32,424 nucleotides of DNA from Verrucomicrobiota bacterium (GTDB lineage: Bacteria > Verrucomicrobiota > Verrucomicrobiia > Limisphaerales > SIBE01), in NCBI GenBank assembly GCA_027623095.1, contig JAQBVM010000040.1, forward strand, positions 1-32,424. The letters are read 5' to 3'. The position numbers were made by a program, and so were the translations under genes. Of this stretch, positions 6,586 to 14,910 are shown one piece after another. Each line of letters begins with the position of its first letter. Positions within the stretch are counted from its first letter, which is position 1. The notes under the pieces are model-generated. The model was not told the origin of the DNA, did no database searches, and saw only the letters and a list, made by a program, of their open reading frames with translations.

Positions 6586-7977
6586 ATGAGCCTGCTGCTT
6601 GCATATTACGGTGACGATTTTACGGGATCCACCGATGTCATGGAAGTGCTCCAGTGGGCCGGGCTTCGGACCGTTCTTTTTCTATCAGCTCCAACGCCCG
6701 ATCAACTCGCCCGATTTGACAACCTTCGCGCATTTGGCATTGCAGGCTGGAGCCGCTCCATGTCACCGGGAGAAATGGACAAGGAACTGGCTCCCGCGCT
6801 CGACAAACTCCGGCAATCCGGGGCGCCGTTGATTCATTACAAAACCTGCTCGACGTTCGATTCGTCTCCCGAGATCGGAAGTATCGGCAAAGCGATCGAG
6901 TTGGGGCGCGCATTGTTCGGAACGAGGAGCGTGCCCATCCTCGCCGGGGCTCCAGTTCTGGGGCGCTTCACCGTATTCGGCAACCTATTCGCCAGATCCG
7001 GCCTTGATACCGAACCATTCCGTCTCGACCGTCATCCGACGATGCGCCACCACCCGATCACGCCGATGGACGAGAGCGATATTCGGGTCCACCTCTCTCG
7101 GCAGACCGGACTGACGATCGAGTTGTTCGATGTTCTGCATCTCGAGGATTCATCGCCGGAACTTCGACTGAACCAAATGCTGGCCCAAGAGCCGGGCGGA
7201 ATCCTGTTCGACGTGCTAAACGATTCTCATCTGCGCACAATCGGCAAACTCATCGCGACGATGGACCGCGAAAACGCCCCACTGTTCCTCGCTGGATCCT
7301 CCGGGATTGAATACGCCCTTGCGGCGCATTTGGAAGCGACCGGCCAAATGGACGCCATTCGATCCCATCCAGCGGGAAAACCTCTGTTCGGTCCAACCAA
7401 ACAGCTTGCCGTTATTACCGGAAGTTGTTCACCCGTCAACGACCGCCAAATTGCCCGGGCACTGGACAATGGGTTCTCAGAGCTTCGGCTCGATCCGGCG
7501 CGGCTCGTTCATCCGGAATCGAGCGATCGAGAGATCCATCATTCGATCGTCCGCGCGCTTCAACTGCTTGAGAATGGCGCCAACGCAATTTTTCACACCA
7601 GCCGTGGACCCGACGACCCACGCATCAGCGCCACACTGCGCCAGTATGAACAGATGGGATTCAGCGAACGCGATATTAAACTCAAGAACGGACGCATGCT
7701 CGGCCCGAAATTAGGCAAAATTCTGCGCGGCATTCTGGATAAGAAAACTTTTCAGCGAGTGGGCGTGGCCGGTGGCGATACATCCGGTTTTGTCGCGCGC
7801 GAACTCGGAATCGAAGCGCTCGAGGCGATCGCGCCTGTCGCGCCCGGTTCTCCGTTGTGCCGGGTGCACGCAAAGAATCCGCTGGACGGAATCGAGATCA
7901 TTTTCAAGGGTGGCCAGGTCGGGCGCCCTGAAATTTGGGAAACGATTCTCAAAGGCACCGCAAGACTAGAACACTAA
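6586..7977 (+). CDS. oiaK: Four-carbon acid sugar kinase family (DUF1537) kinase, probable 3-oxo-isoapionate kinase
   Basis: This 463-residue ATP-dependent kinase has two domains. The N-terminal substrate domain begins with YYGDDFTGSTD (GDD at 9-11). The C-terminal nucleotide domain has VITGSCSPVNDRQI, GGDTSG (396-401) and a terminal KGGQVG (445-450). This is the DUF1537 (SBD_N plus NBD_C) family that includes threonate, erythronate and 3-oxo-isoapionate kinases. It starts 3 bp after the RLP stop. Pairing with an RLP and an ApnO-type dehydrogenase points to 4-phosphorylation of 3-oxo-isoapionate. Four-carbon acid substrates are the alternative, but they usually come with PdxA- or aldolase-type partners, which are missing here. 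Confidence 0.85.
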   Translation: MSLLLAYYGDDFTGSTDVMEVLQWAGLRTVLFLSAPTPDQLARFDNLRAFGIAGWSRSMSPGEMDKELAPALDKLRQSGAPLIHYKTCSTFDSSPEIGSIGKAIELGRALFGTRSVPILAGAPVLGRFTVFGNLFARSGLDTEPFRLDRHPTMRHHPITPMDESDIRVHLSRQTGLTIELFDVLHLEDSSPELRLNQMLAQEPGGILFDVLNDSHLRTIGKLIATMDRENAPLFLAGSSGIEYALAAHLEATGQMDAIRSHPAGKPLFGPTKQLAVITGSCSPVNDRQIARALDNGFSELRLDPARLVHPESSDREIHHSIVRALQLLENGANAIFHTSRGPDDPRISATLRQYEQMGFSERDIKLKNGRMLGPKLGKILRGILDKKTFQRVGVAGGDTSGFVARELGIEALEAIAPVAPGSPLCRVHAKNPLDGIEIIFKGGQVGRPEIWETILKGTARLEH

Positions 7978-8032
7978 TTTGCACTCAGAATGAGATCGCT
8001 TCGTTTGTTCTCCCTCCCCATGAACTTGATAT

Positions 8033-8085
8033 TGCTGCGGGTCACAGACCCGCGCTCCGGAGCGCGCCTCTGTGAGGCGCAGCAG
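8033..8085 (+). repeat. 53-bp multi-hairpin palindromic repeat, copy 1
   Basis: It is identical over 53 bp to 24681-24733, with unrelated flanks. An outer stem TGCTGC/GCAGCA encloses three small hairpins in a row: GGGTcacagACCC, the palindrome GCGCTCCGGAGCGC, and GCCTctgtgAGGC. Single-stranded, this would fold as a cloverleaf. Confidence 0.85.
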
Positions 8086-8130
8086 TTCAGGGGTTCAAAG
8101 CGCGAAAGACTCCGGAGGAATCTCTCCACG
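8084..8130 (+). repeat. Diverged interspersed repeat, copy 2 (other copy 3704-3750)
   Basis: It shares AGTTCA-GGGTTCAAAGCG-GAAA and GGAATCTC-CC-CG with the segment that ends the truncated VWA gene. It directly abuts the 53-bp hairpin repeat. Confidence 0.5.
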
Positions 8131-8152
8131 AACCGGATTCGAACTTCGAACG

Positions 8153-8228
8153 CTGAACATCCAACGTTGAACGTCCAACGATTCGCCATTCGATGTTCGG
8201 CGTTGGACGTTGAACGTTCGGTGTTCAG
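8153..8228. repeat. Long imperfect inverted repeat (28-bp arms, 20-nt loop)
   Basis: The left arm at 8153-8180 and right arm at 8201-8228 pair at 25 of 28 positions. Each arm is itself built from short iterations of AACGT/CCAACG. It lies between the oiaK-like and apnO-like genes. It could stall or end transcription, but there is no U-tract, so it is not called a terminator. Confidence 0.75.
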
Positions 8229-8355
8229 GGCCACAAAGCGAGCGAATTCTCAAATGGAAGCTGCCCACGAACCTCGGTGGGGTAAGACTCTGTCGAGCCG
8301 GAGTTGAAATGCGCAGCAAAAACAGAAACCACAGACAAACGACTATCGAAATATC

Positions 8356-9207
8356 ATGATCACGATTGCACTACTGGGCGCTGGCGGAAAAATGGGCTGC
8401 CGCATCATAGATCACCTCAATTCGCTCCCGAACTACAGGCTCCTCTGTGTCGAGGTTGGAGAACGGGGCCTTGAGAACCTCGCGCAACGCAAGGTGCAGC
8501 CCACCGAGAGAGGAGCCGCGCTGGCAGACGCGCAAGTCGTGATTCTGGCGCTTCCGGATCGAATCTTGGGAGCGGTGGCAAGAGAGATCGTCCCGGAGCT
8601 GAAACCGGGGACGATGGTTGTGATGTTGGATCCGGCGGTTGCCCACGCCGGCGAATTGCCGGATCGCAGCGATGTCAGTTACTTTGTCACCCATCCATGT
8701 CATCCGGATGTCTTTGATCATTTCGAAGATCCCAAAGCCCGCGACGACTTCTTCGGTGGCGTGCATGCGCGCCAGGCGATTGTATGCGCGCTGATGCAAG
8801 GACCTGAAGAACACTACAAATTGGGAGAAACGCTAGCGCGCGATTTCTATGCGCCGGTGACGCGGTCCCACCGCATCACTGTCGAACAAATGGCGATTCT
8901 GGAACCAACCATGTCGGAAACCTGCGGTGTCGCGCTCGTCACAGCCTTGCGAGAAGTTTTGGAAGAAGCGGTAAGACGCGGCGTGCCCCGCGCAGCGGCC
9001 GAGGATTTCATGTTTGGCCACATCAAGGTGGAGTTGGGCATCGCATTCAGCCGCGTGGAATTCCCATTCTCCGACGGCGCGTTGCTGATTTCCGAATACG
9101 GACGCAAAAAACTATTCCAGCCCGGATGGAAAACTCTCTTCGAACCTCAAAGCGTCAAGGAACAGGCGCGAATGATCGTCAAAGGCAAAGATCCAAGCGC
9201 CCAATAG
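8356..9207 (+). CDS. apnO: ApnO-type oxidoreductase, probable D-apionate oxidoisomerase
   Basis: This 283-residue protein has an N-terminal Rossmann motif (GAGGKMG, 8-14) and an all-helical C-terminal domain of the PGDH_C (phosphogluconate dehydrogenase-like) family. Diagnostic stretches are THPCHP (112-117), FFGG followed by IVCALMQGPE, SHRITVEQMAILEP (171-184) and DFMFGHIKVE. In the D-apiose pathway, proteins with this architecture oxidise and isomerise D-apionate to 3-oxo-isoapionate with NAD+. That product is the substrate of the neighbouring kinase, so the context strongly supports the role. It follows the kinase after a 378-bp repeat-filled gap and precedes the ABC importer by about 50 bp. 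Another 3-hydroxyacid dehydrogenase activity cannot be ruled out. Confidence 0.85.
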   Translation: MITIALLGAGGKMGCRIIDHLNSLPNYRLLCVEVGERGLENLAQRKVQPTERGAALADAQVVILALPDRILGAVAREIVPELKPGTMVVMLDPAVAHAGELPDRSDVSYFVTHPCHPDVFDHFEDPKARDDFFGGVHARQAIVCALMQGPEEHYKLGETLARDFYAPVTRSHRITVEQMAILEPTMSETCGVALVTALREVLEEAVRRGVPRAAAEDFMFGHIKVELGIAFSRVEFPFSDGALLISEYGRKKLFQPGWKTLFEPQSVKEQARMIVKGKDPSAQ

Positions 9208-9257
9208 TATTGTTGAAACGTCCCGAAGCCGCTATCTCTATGCCTCACGCGCAATTT

Positions 9258-10283
9258 ATGAAACGTCTCTTACCGATTCCAATTTCCATCACCCTAGCCA
9301 GTCTTTTCGTTGCCATGTGGACCGCGGGATGCGGCTCCAACTCGCCAACAACCCAAGAAGCGTCCGGGCAAGGCGAAAAGCAACTAACGGTCGGGGTGGC
9401 CTTCGAAACGCTGCAAACCGAATACTGGGTCGCTGGATTCGAAGCGATCAAGGAGCAGCTTGCGAAGCGGAACATCAAAGTGCTGGAGGCCATTGCCAAC
9501 AGCGATTCCAACCGGCAGTTCGAACAGATCCAGACGTTTGTCACGCGCGGAGTTGACGGAATCATCATGGTTCCCAAGGACGCGAAAACCTGCATACCCT
9601 CGATCCGGGCCGCAAACTCCGCAGGTATTCCAATCGTGCTTTTCAACAGGCCGGCAGGCGAGAGCGATGCGAAATCGGTCGCCGTGCAAGCCGACAATTT
9701 CAAGCTCTCGAAAGAGACCGTTGCGTTCATGATCGAACAGGCTCGGAAGACGGGAACGAAGCATAAGGCAATGGTGATTATGGGCGACCTCGGCGATATC
9801 AACGCCATCGGCCGGCGCGACGGATTTGATGCGGCGGTCAAGGGAAACGAAGATTTAATCGAAGTCGTTTCCCGGGTTCCGTCCGAATGGAATCAAGAAA
9901 AAGCCCAAGCCGGGGTTGTCAACGCATTGCAGGCTCATCCCGATATCAGCTTCATTTTCACATCGTCGGACTTTTTGTTTCCCTCGATCGTTTCGGCTAT
10001 GAAAACGGCCGGCAAATACAAGAAGATCGGTGAGCCCGGCCATGTCATCCTCGGAGGATTCGACGGCGACGCGACCGCGTACCAAATGATGAAGGACGGC
10101 TATCTGGACGCCACCGGTGTTCAGGACGTCTATTTCGAGGCGGAAGCAACCGTGCAGGCACTGCTGGATCTTCGCGGCGGCAAAGACGTGCCGACACTCA
10201 TTCAAGATCCGGGCTTCGTCATACATCAAGGAAACATGGATGAAATGACGCCGAAAATGTGGGGAGCGAACATCCGGAAGTAG
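9258..10283 (+). CDS. Sugar ABC transporter substrate-binding lipoprotein (periplasmic-binding type I)
   Basis: This 341-residue exported lipoprotein binds a sugar for the importer encoded next. I chose the ATG at 9258 because it gives a compact lipoprotein signal (MKRLLPIPISITLASLFVAM, lipobox TAGC, Cys25). The ATG at 9240 would add six residues, and the upstream start at 9126 lies inside the apnO-like gene. The mature part shows the ribose-binding-protein pattern: FETLQTEYWVAGFEAIKEQL, then FVTRGVDGIIMVPKDA, IPIVLFNRPAGE, GRRDGFDAAVK and GGFDGDATAYQMM. D-apiose-binding proteins belong to this class, and the gene sits directly after apnO, so apiose or a related branched sugar is the likely ligand. 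This is inferred from context. Confidence 0.88.
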   Translation: MKRLLPIPISITLASLFVAMWTAGCGSNSPTTQEASGQGEKQLTVGVAFETLQTEYWVAGFEAIKEQLAKRNIKVLEAIANSDSNRQFEQIQTFVTRGVDGIIMVPKDAKTCIPSIRAANSAGIPIVLFNRPAGESDAKSVAVQADNFKLSKETVAFMIEQARKTGTKHKAMVIMGDLGDINAIGRRDGFDAAVKGNEDLIEVVSRVPSEWNQEKAQAGVVNALQAHPDISFIFTSSDFLFPSIVSAMKTAGKYKKIGEPGHVILGGFDGDATAYQMMKDGYLDATGVQDVYFEAEATVQALLDLRGGKDVPTLIQDPGFVIHQGNMDEMTPKMWGANIRK

Positions 10284-10297
10284 GTCTCGCGCCATAG

Positions 10298-11248
10298 ATG
10301 GTTAAACGCCTGATCCAGTCCGAGTATCTCGTTCTGCTGCTGTCCGCCGTTTACTTCGCGGCGCTGGCGCCATTCACACCCGGGTTCGCTTCCACAGGGA
10401 ATCTCGCTAACATTCTTTCGAGCATGCTTCCATTGCTGGTTGTTGCAATGGGCCAGACGTTTGTCCTCATTGCGGGCGGGATCGACTTGTCCGTGACTTC
10501 GACAATAGCTCTCGCAAGTGTCGTGGGCGCTTCGGTTGCCACAGGTGACCAAGGCATTCTTTCAGGGAACAGCCTCGCAACGCCTGGTGGAATTCTTGCG
10601 ATGCTCTTGGTTGGGGCAACCGTCGGATCATTCAACGGAGCCGCAATCACGCGATTTCGGATGCCGCCCTTTATTGTCACACTTACCACAATGATCTTTG
10701 TCAGCGGTTTCGCAGTCTGGCTGACTCAATCGAAAAGCATCTTCAACCTTCCCACCACTTTCACGATACTTGGAAGCAATGTTTGGGTTGCGCTTCCGCT
10801 TGTTGCCGTTGCGACGCTTGTGATGCACTTCGCCCTGAGCCGCACACTGCTTGGCCACTGGATCTATGCGATCGGGCACAACAAGAACGCAGCGGAAATT
10901 TCTGGTGTGCCGGTTCGGAGGGTTCTGTTGTTCACCTACATCGCGAGTGGCCTGTGCGCTGCCGCGGCTTCCATCCTATACACCGGACGGCTGGAGAGCG
11001 CCTCTCCGGTGATGGGACGAAACATTCTTCTCGATCTGATCGGAGCCACTGTGATTGGTGGAACCAGTCTTTACGGCGGAAAGGGAAAGATACTCTGGAC
11101 GGTGTACGGAGTTCTGTTTCTAGCCCTCATCGACAACAGCCTGAATCTGCTCAACCTGTCGTATTTCACAATCATGATGGCGAAAGGAGCCGTCATCGTG
11201 ATGGCCGCGACGATCGACTCCGTTCGCAACAAGCTTTTGAACTCATGA
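10298..11248 (+). CDS. Ribose-type ABC transporter permease (first of two)
   Basis: This 316-residue inner-membrane protein of the RbsC/BPD_transp_2 family has about eight to ten hydrophobic segments. Typical motifs are MGQTFVLIAGGIDLSVTSTIAL, IGHNKNAAEISGVPV (the cytoplasmic coupling loop) and IGGTSLYGGKG. It starts 14 bp after the binding-protein gene. Its TGA overlaps the ATG of the ATPase gene (ATGA at 11245-11248), indicating translational coupling. With the permease at 12807-13790 it probably forms a heterodimeric channel; the two are related but clearly different in sequence. Confidence 0.92.
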   Translation: MVKRLIQSEYLVLLLSAVYFAALAPFTPGFASTGNLANILSSMLPLLVVAMGQTFVLIAGGIDLSVTSTIALASVVGASVATGDQGILSGNSLATPGGILAMLLVGATVGSFNGAAITRFRMPPFIVTLTTMIFVSGFAVWLTQSKSIFNLPTTFTILGSNVWVALPLVAVATLVMHFALSRTLLGHWIYAIGHNKNAAEISGVPVRRVLLFTYIASGLCAAAASILYTGRLESASPVMGRNILLDLIGATVIGGTSLYGGKGKILWTVYGVLFLALIDNSLNLLNLSYFTIMMAKGAVIVMAATIDSVRNKLLNS

Positions 11249-12810
11249 GTTCCTCACCGCGCATTCTGGAATTCGACTCTGTCGAGAAAAGCTTCTTCGG
11301 CGTGAAAGTTCTCAAGGCGGTGACTTTCGACCTGAGAACCGGCACGGCTATTGGACTGGTGGGTGAAAACGGGGCCGGAAAATCGACGTTGATGAACATC
11401 CTCGGTGGAATCCACACTCCGGACGCAGGTTACATTCGAATGGAAGGCGAACCTTACGCGCCGCGCAATCCGCAGGACGCAGCGCGTGCCGGCGTTGCGT
11501 TCATCCATCAGGAATTGAATCTGTTTTCCAATCTCACGATCGCTGAGAATATCTTCATCACGACATTTCCGCGCGTCGCGGGCCTCCCTATGATCGCCCG
11601 CAAAACGGTTCGAGAGCGCGCCCGCTCTCTGCTCGATCAAGTGGGCCTTTCTGTCAATCCGAACACTCGGGTTGAATCGCTTTCAGCCGGTGAACGCCAG
11701 CTCGTGGAAATTGCAAAAGCGCTGAGCCTTGATGCCCGAATCATCATCTTTGACGAGCCGACCTCCTCTCTCACCGCCCTCGAAACAGATCGTTTGTTCG
11801 AATTGATTTCCACGTTGCGCGCGCGCGGGATCTCGATGATCTACATTTCTCACGCCCTGAGCGACGTGATGAAGCTCTGCGACGACATCGTCGTTCTCCG
11901 CGATGGAGAAGTTGTCGGGAAGAGCCGGACCGCTGAGACCAGCACGGCAAAGCTTATCTCGCTCATGGTCGGTCGCAGCATTGACCAGCTTTATCCGGAG
12001 CGAACGGGCAGGCCTGCTGCCGAACGGGCGCTTTCGGTCCGCAACTTGTCTCAACCCGGAATAGTTCGGAATATTGCCTTCGATCTTCACGATCAAGAAA
12101 TCCTCGGCATCTCCGGTCTTATGGGATCTGGGCGCTCGGAACTGGCGCGAATTCTCTTCGGATTGGATCCATTTGAGACCGGCGAAGTTCTCCTTTGGGG
12201 CGAGAATCTGCCAAAGCCGTCGCCGCGGCAATGCGTGCGGATGGGAATGGCGTTCCTGACCGAGAACCGGCGAGAGGAGGGTCTTTGCATGGAAGCTTCC
12301 ATCGCCGAGAACATGGCCCTCGTGTCCCTCCCAAACTTCGCAAACCGCGGCGGATATTGGATTGATCACGGGCGATTATCCAAATCGCTGACGGCTCTTC
12401 GCGGCGCGGTCCGCCTCACCCGTTCAGCCCGCTTAAGCCAGGCGGTCCGCACTCTGAGCGGAGGCAATCAGCAAAAGGTTGTTCTCGCAAAATGGCTCCT
12501 CAACCGCCCGCGCGTGTTTATTTTGGATGAACCGACACGCGGGATCGACGTAGGCGCCAAATATGAAGTGTACAGCTTGATCAACAAGCTCGCATCCGAC
12601 GGCGCCGCGGTGCTGATCATATCGTCGGAAATCGAGGAGCTCATCGGCATGTGCGACCAAATCCTCGTCATGCGCAACGGAGAAATTGCCGATACGATCC
12701 GCCGGCCCGATTTCGACCGGGAACGCATTCTCCGAGGCGCACTGAAACAAAGTCATACAACTCGAACGAGCCCGGTGGAAACCGCTCGCCATGATCCTGA
12801 ATCGCGATGA
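11245..12810 (+). CDS. Sugar ABC transporter ATP-binding protein (RbsA/MglA type, two NBDs)
   Basis: This 521-residue cytoplasmic ATPase contains two nucleotide-binding domains. NBD1 has Walker A GENGAGKST (40-48), signature LSAGERQ, Walker B IIIFDEPTSS and the H-loop of ISHAL. NBD2 has a degenerate Walker A (GLMGSGRSE), a normal signature (LSGGNQQKVVLAKW) and Walker B VFILDEPTRGID. One degenerate site is usual for this class. I chose the ATG at 11245, which overlaps the permease stop; a longer frame from 10783 is only overlap with the permease gene. Its own stop overlaps the next permease start (ATGA at 12807). Confidence 0.93.
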   Translation: MSSSPRILEFDSVEKSFFGVKVLKAVTFDLRTGTAIGLVGENGAGKSTLMNILGGIHTPDAGYIRMEGEPYAPRNPQDAARAGVAFIHQELNLFSNLTIAENIFITTFPRVAGLPMIARKTVRERARSLLDQVGLSVNPNTRVESLSAGERQLVEIAKALSLDARIIIFDEPTSSLTALETDRLFELISTLRARGISMIYISHALSDVMKLCDDIVVLRDGEVVGKSRTAETSTAKLISLMVGRSIDQLYPERTGRPAAERALSVRNLSQPGIVRNIAFDLHDQEILGISGLMGSGRSELARILFGLDPFETGEVLLWGENLPKPSPRQCVRMGMAFLTENRREEGLCMEASIAENMALVSLPNFANRGGYWIDHGRLSKSLTALRGAVRLTRSARLSQAVRTLSGGNQQKVVLAKWLLNRPRVFILDEPTRGIDVGAKYEVYSLINKLASDGAAVLIISSEIEELIGMCDQILVMRNGEIADTIRRPDFDRERILRGALKQSHTTRTSPVETARHDPESR

Positions 12811-13790
12811 CCCTCCAGAAGCTCATCCTCGTTGCATTGCGTTACACAACACTGTTGCTGTTCGGCGCGGTGTTTCTCGTGTTCGGATCACTCTCGTCCA
12901 AGTTTCTTGAGCCGGTCAACGTCGTCAACATCCTGACACAGTCCTCTTCCACCGCCATTGTGGCGATTGGAATGACCTTTGTGCTGCTGACGGCGGGAGT
13001 CGATTTGTCCGTTGGATCCATCATGTTCGTGGCCGTGGCCGTCGCGGGCAAAATGATTTTCACGGGATATTCATTGGGTCTGTCAATATGCGCGGCTCTT
13101 TGCGTGGGATTCGTGTTCGGAAGGTTAAATTCAATCCTGATCGTCCGGTTCCGAATCATGCCGTTTATCGTAACTCTCGGCACCCTCTATTTCGGCCGGG
13201 GATTCGGACTCTGGCTGACCGAAACGCGCGCGATGAATATGCCCGATGCCGTGACACAACTCGGCGCGGCGCGCATCGCGGGCATTCCAATCCCCATATT
13301 GATTTTTCTATCGGTCCTGGCGGCCGGACATTTCGTGCTCACGCAAACTCCCCTTGGCCGTCAGATTTATGCGGTTGGCAACGACCCGGAGGCGGCCCGC
13401 AAGGCTGGAATCCGCGTCAATCGCATTCTCGGTGTCGTCTATGTCCTCAGCGGTGTCTGCGCCGCAATTGGAGGTTTTGTCGCGCTCACGCAGACAGGCG
13501 CGGTCTCGCCAACGTTCGGCAATCAAAAGGAATTCTCTGCCATCGCAGCCGCGGTCCTGGGAGGGACCAGCCTGTTTGGCGGACGAGGCACGATTTTCCC
13601 CGGAACTGTCCTAGGCGCGGTCCTCATCCAAACCGTGGAGAACGGACTCGTGATTCTCAATGTGGACCCTTACCTCTATCCGCTTGTCACCAGCGCCGTT
13701 ATCTTTTTGGCGGTTTTGATCGATACAACGCGAACCAATCTCCTCGAAAAACTCGGCCGCCGCCCGATTCGCGTGGAACCGGTTCGGTGA
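12807..13790 (+). CDS. Ribose-type ABC transporter permease (second of two)
   Basis: This 327-residue RbsC-like inner-membrane protein has the motifs IGMTFVLLTAGVDLSVGSIMF, AVGNDPEAARKAGIRVNR (coupling loop) and LGGTSLFGGRGT. The ATG overlaps the ATPase stop, so it is the last gene of the coupled transporter set. The order binding protein, permease, ATPase, permease, with both permeases diverged, suggests an obligate heterodimer, as in LsrC/LsrD. The sugar cluster ends here; 103 bp without obvious signals separate it from hemB. Confidence 0.92.
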   Translation: MTLQKLILVALRYTTLLLFGAVFLVFGSLSSKFLEPVNVVNILTQSSSTAIVAIGMTFVLLTAGVDLSVGSIMFVAVAVAGKMIFTGYSLGLSICAALCVGFVFGRLNSILIVRFRIMPFIVTLGTLYFGRGFGLWLTETRAMNMPDAVTQLGAARIAGIPIPILIFLSVLAAGHFVLTQTPLGRQIYAVGNDPEAARKAGIRVNRILGVVYVLSGVCAAIGGFVALTQTGAVSPTFGNQKEFSAIAAAVLGGTSLFGGRGTIFPGTVLGAVLIQTVENGLVILNVDPYLYPLVTSAVIFLAVLIDTTRTNLLEKLGRRPIRVEPVR

Positions 13791-13893
13791 TGTGACGCTG
13801 GTAGCGGAGGTTTCATTTCTCAGAACCGGAGGCAGTCTTCTTGCGGAGAAAGAGAGGATTGCGGCAGGTAACGGTTCTCATTAGTTTGAACCC

Positions 13894-14907
13894 ATGAGTG
13901 TGAATATCAGCGGACGATTTCCCGGACTCAGGCTCCGCCGATTGCGGCAATCATCCGCGATGCGGCAGTTTGTCAGGGAAACGCACCTCAACGCGCGTCA
14001 ATTGGTCCTTCCTCTGTTTATCCGAAAAGGAAAAAAAATCCGGCATCCGATTCCCTCAATGCCCGGAGTCTTCCAACTTTCTCCCGACGAATCGGTGCGC
14101 GAGGCGGCGCGCGCATACGGCAGTGGCGTGGGTGCAATTCTACTGTTTGGAATCCCTCCTTCAAAAGACCGCCGGGCAAGCGGCGCCTATGCGAAAACCG
14201 GCGTTGTGCAAGAAGCGGTGCGGCTCATCAAGAAAGAGGTTCCCGATCTCATTGTGATCACGGACGTCTGCCTATGCGAGTATATGAGCCACGGGCATTG
14301 CGGTTTGGTGAAAGCGACAAAGCGCGGGGCTCGGATTCTGAATGATCCATCTTTGGAACTGCTCGCTCGCACGGCTGTCAGTCACGCCGACGCAGGCGCC
14401 GACATGGTCGCGCCGAGCGACATGATGGACGGGCGAGTCCGCGCGATTCGGGACGCCTTGGACAAAGCGGGGTTTCCGGACACACCAATCATGTCATACG
14501 CCGCCAAGTACGCTTCCGCGTTCTACGGTCCTTTTCGCGACGCGGCAGAGTCCGCGCCGCAATTCGGCGACCGTCGGAGTTATCAAATGGACCCTGGAAA
14601 CGCGCGTGAAGCGATGCGCGAAGTGGCCCAGGATATCGAGGAAGGCGCCGATATCATCCTGGTGAAACCCGGGCTAGCCTATCTGGATATCCTGTATCGG
14701 GTGAAGACGGAATTTCAGTATCCGACGGCGTTGTATTCCGTGAGCGCCGAGTATTCGATGGTTAAGGCGGCCGGACAAAAAGGTTGGATTGACGAACGAG
14801 CTGTGTTTCTTGAATCTTGGATGTCTTCAAAAAGGGCCGGCGCGGATATTCTGATTTCCTACGCTGCGATTGACCTCGCCGAGTGGATCAAAGACGACGG
14901 ACGCTGA
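13894..14907 (+). CDS. hemB: Delta-aminolevulinic acid dehydratase (porphobilinogen synthase)
   Basis: This 337-residue cytosolic enzyme condenses two 5-aminolevulinate molecules to porphobilinogen in tetrapyrrole synthesis. The two Schiff-base lysines are seen as K205 (SYAAKYAS) and K258 (ILVKPG). The zinc cysteines C126, C128 and C136 (VCLCEY...GHC) mark the zinc-dependent type. PSDMMDGR at 175-181 and SAEYSMV near 284-290 are also typical. The length is normal. I see no strong ribosome binding site before ATG 13894. The gene converges with the FHA gene, with only 3 bp between stops, and has no functional link to the sugar cluster. Confidence 0.97.
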   Translation: MSVNISGRFPGLRLRRLRQSSAMRQFVRETHLNARQLVLPLFIRKGKKIRHPIPSMPGVFQLSPDESVREAARAYGSGVGAILLFGIPPSKDRRASGAYAKTGVVQEAVRLIKKEVPDLIVITDVCLCEYMSHGHCGLVKATKRGARILNDPSLELLARTAVSHADAGADMVAPSDMMDGRVRAIRDALDKAGFPDTPIMSYAAKYASAFYGPFRDAAESAPQFGDRRSYQMDPGNAREAMREVAQDIEEGADIILVKPGLAYLDILYRVKTEFQYPTALYSVSAEYSMVKAAGQKGWIDERAVFLESWMSSKRAGADILISYAAIDLAEWIKDDGR

Positions 14908-14910
14908 AGT

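Larger units (their letters stand above)
7978..8355. other. 378-bp repeat-filled gap inside the sugar-acid cluster
   Basis: No gene is recognised here. From left to right it holds a 53-bp multi-hairpin repeat (8033-8085), a diverged interspersed repeat (8084-8130), a long imperfect inverted repeat (8153-8228) and about 125 bp of unique sequence before the next start. I see no certain promoter for the following gene. The gap separates the kinase from the rest of the cluster and may contain a new transcription start. Confidence 0.6.

Noticed and set aside
8153..8228. Rho-independent terminator after the kinase gene
   Set aside because: The long stem has no U-tract on either side and its arms are built of short iterations, so it is listed as a repeat.
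8033..8228. CRISPR array
   Set aside because: The repeats are different from each other and are not regularly spaced by unique spacers.
9126..9257. Longer N-terminus for the binding protein
   Set aside because: It overlaps the end of the apnO-like gene and hides a good lipoprotein signal that starts at 9258.
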